From NCBI RefSeq assembly GCF_000816845.1, contig NZ_CP006880.1, positions 434,001-498,000 of the forward strand: DNA of 64,000 bases, in the 5' to 3' direction. The position numbers and the translations under genes were made by a program. Source of the stretch: Rhizobium gallicum bv. gallicum R602sp (lineage in GTDB: Bacteria > Pseudomonadota > Alphaproteobacteria > Rhizobiales > Rhizobiaceae). Shown piece by piece: positions 62,077 to 64,000 of the stretch (the first letter of the stretch is position 1; every line of letters starts with the position of its first letter). The notes beneath the pieces are model-generated. The model was given only the letters and a program-made list of their open reading frames with translations, ran no database searches and was not told the DNA's origin.

Positions 62077-63093
62077 ATGAACACCACAACACAGACCATT
62101 CCGCAGATCACCCCGTCACGGCGTCGTCTGCCGTCCGAGCTTACAATTCTCCTCGTGCTCGTTGGCATTTCCTTGACGTTCGAGATACTTGGGTGGATTC
62201 TGCAGGGACAAAGTTTTCTGGCGAACACGCAACGCCTTGCGATCATGATCCTGCAAGTATCGGTGATCGGGATCATCGCGATCGGCGTCACCCAGGTGAT
62301 CATCTCCGACGGCATCGATCTCAGTTCCGGCTCGATCGTCGGTGCGACCGCCATGATTTCGATGAGTCTGGCGCAGGCGAGTTCCTTCCCGAGGGCACTT
62401 TACCCCGGTTTGACCGATCTTCCCGTCGTCGCGCCGGTCGCGGCCGGGTTGTTGGTCGGCGTTGCCTGTGGAGCGATCAATGGTTTCCTGATCGCCTACA
62501 GCAGGATCCCTCCCTTCATTGCAACGCTTGGCATGATGGTGACGGCACGCGGGTTCGCGAAGTGGTACACCAAGGGCCAACCCATCAGCTTCCCAACCGA
62601 CAGCTTTGCTGCGATCGGCAAGGGCCTCGCACCGGTGCTTATTTTCCTTGCGGTGGCAGCGGTCATGCATGTTGTTCTACGCTACACCCGCTACGGCAAA
62701 TTTACCTATGCGATCGGCGCGAACCGGCAGGCCGCACGTGTGTCCGGGATCAACGTCGAACGGCATACGGTCAAGGTCTATGCGGTTGCCGGTCTTCTAT
62801 CCGCACTGGCAGGAATCGTGGTGGCTTCCCGCGGACTGACCGCACAAGCCGGTATGGGAACAGGTTATGAGCTCGATGCGATCGCGATGGCCGTTATCGG
62901 AGGGGTGTCGCTCTCGGGCGGGCGCGGATCGATCCCGGGCACCATGATCGGCATGGTCATCTTCGGCGTGATTATCTCCGGCTTCACCTTTCTGCGCCTC
63001 GATGCCTATTACCAAGAAATGCTCAAGGGGGTGATCATTGTCGCAGCCGTGGTGGCGGACGTGTACCGGCAACGCAAGCGCGTGAAATCCTGA
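62077..63093 (+). CDS. CUT2 sugar ABC transporter permease
   Basis: This 338-residue polytopic permease has the signature IAIGVTQVIISDGIDLSSGS (with Asp instead of the usual second Gly) in the first third, PPFIATLGMMVTARG in the middle, and the ATPase loop AIAMAVIGGVSLSGGRGSIP near residue 270. CGGGAGGAAACGCACC precedes the ATG at 62077; the 13-codon extension upstream overlaps the ATPase gene and is not used. It is the third gene of the operon and is followed by a hairpin and a second binding-protein gene. Confidence 0.93.
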   Translation: MNTTTQTIPQITPSRRRLPSELTILLVLVGISLTFEILGWILQGQSFLANTQRLAIMILQVSVIGIIAIGVTQVIISDGIDLSSGSIVGATAMISMSLAQASSFPRALYPGLTDLPVVAPVAAGLLVGVACGAINGFLIAYSRIPPFIATLGMMVTARGFAKWYTKGQPISFPTDSFAAIGKGLAPVLIFLAVAAVMHVVLRYTRYGKFTYAIGANRQAARVSGINVERHTVKVYAVAGLLSALAGIVVASRGLTAQAGMGTGYELDAIAMAVIGGVSLSGGRGSIPGTMIGMVIFGVIISGFTFLRLDAYYQEMLKGVIIVAAVVADVYRQRKRVKS

Positions 63094-63102
63094 ATTCGCA
63101 AA

Positions 63103-63138
63103 AGCAAAAGAGGGCCGGTCGGCCGTCCCTCTTTTGCT
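63103..63138 (+). other. Hairpin between permease and second binding-protein gene
   Basis: AGCAAAAGAGGG and CCCTCTTTTGCT form 12 perfect base pairs around a 12-base GC-rich loop. No T run follows, so it may be a processing or stability element rather than a strong terminator. Confidence 0.6.
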
Positions 63139-63180
63139 GAGCTGTGGCGCCAAAACCAAGTTCGATTTGTGAGAACTGCA

Positions 63181-64000
63181 ATGAGACAGCTTTTAATAAC
63201 GACCGCGCTTTGCCTTCTAGCCGCCCCGGCCTTTGCTGGCACGCGCGTGGCGGTGACAATGACGTCGTTCGATAACCCATTTCTGACGATTCTGCTGAAC
63301 GGAATCCGCGATGAAGCAAAACGGGTAAAAAATGTCGAACTCCTCACAGAGGACGCTCAACTCGATCCTGCCAAACAGCTCAACCAAATCCAAAACTTCA
63401 TTGCCAACGGTGTTGATGCAATCATCGTGAATGCCGTTGACGGCGACTCGACGGCCGCGATCACACGGGCGGCAGCTGATGCGGAGATCCCGCTCGTCTA
63501 CGTCAACCATCCGCCGGCCGAACTTGCTTCGGGATTGCCGGAAGGCACAGCCTTTGTCGGTTCCAACGAACTCGATTCCGGCACGATGGAAGCGAAAGCT
63601 GCCTGCAAGCTTCTGGGCGGCAAAGGTCGCGTCGTCATTCTGATGGGGCCGCTTGAAAACCATGCAGCCCTTGTGCGCACAAAGGATGTCGAGGCCGTCT
63701 TTTCTCAACCCGGTTGCCGGATCGATATCGTCGAAAAGCAGACAGCGAACTGGAACAGGACCCAGGCGCAGGACCTCGTCTCTTCCTGGCTGACGGCCGG
63801 GCTGAAGTTCGATGCGGTGGTTGCCAATAACGACGAGATGGCCATTGGCGCGGCTCAGGCTTTGAAGGCGGCTGGCGTCGCGATGAACGACGTTGTCATC
63901 ACCGGCATCGATGCCACGCCAGATGGACTGGCCGCCATGGAGGCCGGAGACATCGACGCGACAGTTTTCCAGAACGCAACAAAGCAAGGCGAAGCCGCAG
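63181..64000 (+). CDS. CUT2 ABC transporter binding protein, second paralog (partial)
   Basis: This gene runs off the right edge after 273 codons. The signal peptide is MRQLLITTALCLLAAPAFA, cleaved near GTRVA. The mature protein (VAVTMTSFDNPFLTILLNGI, DAQLDPAKQLNQIQNFIANG, VEKQTANWNRTQAQDLVSSW, VVANNDEMAIGAAQALKAAG) is clearly a paralog of the binding protein at 59502, aligning without large gaps. Two binding proteins with one ATPase and permease would widen the substrate range of the transporter. No strong ribosome-binding site is seen before the ATG. Confidence 0.9.
   Translation, partial: MRQLLITTALCLLAAPAFAGTRVAVTMTSFDNPFLTILLNGIRDEAKRVKNVELLTEDAQLDPAKQLNQIQNFIANGVDAIIVNAVDGDSTAAITRAAADAEIPLVYVNHPPAELASGLPEGTAFVGSNELDSGTMEAKAACKLLGGKGRVVILMGPLENHAALVRTKDVEAVFSQPGCRIDIVEKQTANWNRTQAQDLVSSWLTAGLKFDAVVANNDEMAIGAAQALKAAGVAMNDVVITGIDATPDGLAAMEAGDIDATVFQNATKQGEAA

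Overview
The window looks like part of a large accessory replicon (megaplasmid, chromid or a catabolic island) of an alphaproteobacterium of the Rhizobiales, most likely Rhizobiaceae. This rests on the high GC content, the dense ABC sugar-uptake operons, the IclR/LacI/GntR/RpiR/LysR regulators placed next to them, and the style of the proteins. I see no rRNA, tRNA, CRISPR array, phage gene, intact insertion sequence or replication gene. Almost every gene serves uptake and breakdown of small organic compounds.

Layout. 0-4 kb: a CUT2 (RbsABC-type) sugar transporter cut by the window edge, with a divergent IclR regulator. 4-8.2 kb: small unlinked genes (hypothetical protein, DUF3299 protein, Tat-exported MBL-fold protein, DsbA-family protein and LysR regulator). 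8.2-11.5 kb: a decay zone with a multiply frameshifted DsrE gene, a frameshifted LysR gene, an intact adenosylhomocysteinase-like gene, a frameshifted MAPEG gene and the last about 20 codons of an SDR gene. 11.5-16.3 kb: an epimerase plus CUT2 transporter operon. 17-21.1 kb: a LacI regulator and a divergent CUT2 transporter with a one-domain ATPase. 21.3-32.1 kb: two xylose-isomerase-like TIM barrels, an enolase-superfamily dehydratase, a GntR regulator, a 2-hydroxyacid dehydrogenase and a glycerol/MalK-type transporter. 32.4-40.9 kb: TetR, a split Tm-1-like pair, cupin, M24 hydrolase, DJ-1 protein, GntR, two dehydrogenases and an internally deleted aldehyde dehydrogenase. 40.9-42.3 kb: an esterase and relics. 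42.3-48.7 kb: a six-gene sugar operon (isomerase, transporter, RpiR, kinase). 49.4-57.7 kb: a four-gene operon that fits the lower lysine/2-aminoadipate pathway, with a divergent LysR. 57.7-64 kb: a chemoreceptor fragment, LacI, and an inositol/rhizopine-like CUT2 transporter with two paralogous binding proteins.

How the parts work together. Six transporters bring in sugars or polyols. Adjacent isomerases, epimerases, dehydrogenases and kinases would convert them, and each block has its own regulator. Two distant promoters, upstream of the TIM-barrel gene ending at 21276 and of the binding-protein gene ending at 30756, share a nearly identical 16-bp palindrome. This ties the 21-26 kb enzymes to the 26-32 kb transporter as one regulon. 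Four binding-protein genes are followed, before the next gene of their operon, by strong hairpins that probably keep binding-protein mRNA in excess. The most specific metabolic prediction is the operon at 49.4-56.7 kb: aminoadipate semialdehyde to 2-aminoadipate to 2-oxoadipate to D-2-hydroxyglutarate to 2-oxoglutarate. The best candidate for an undescribed pathway is the 33-36.9 kb Tm-1-like/TIM-barrel/cupin/M24 block.
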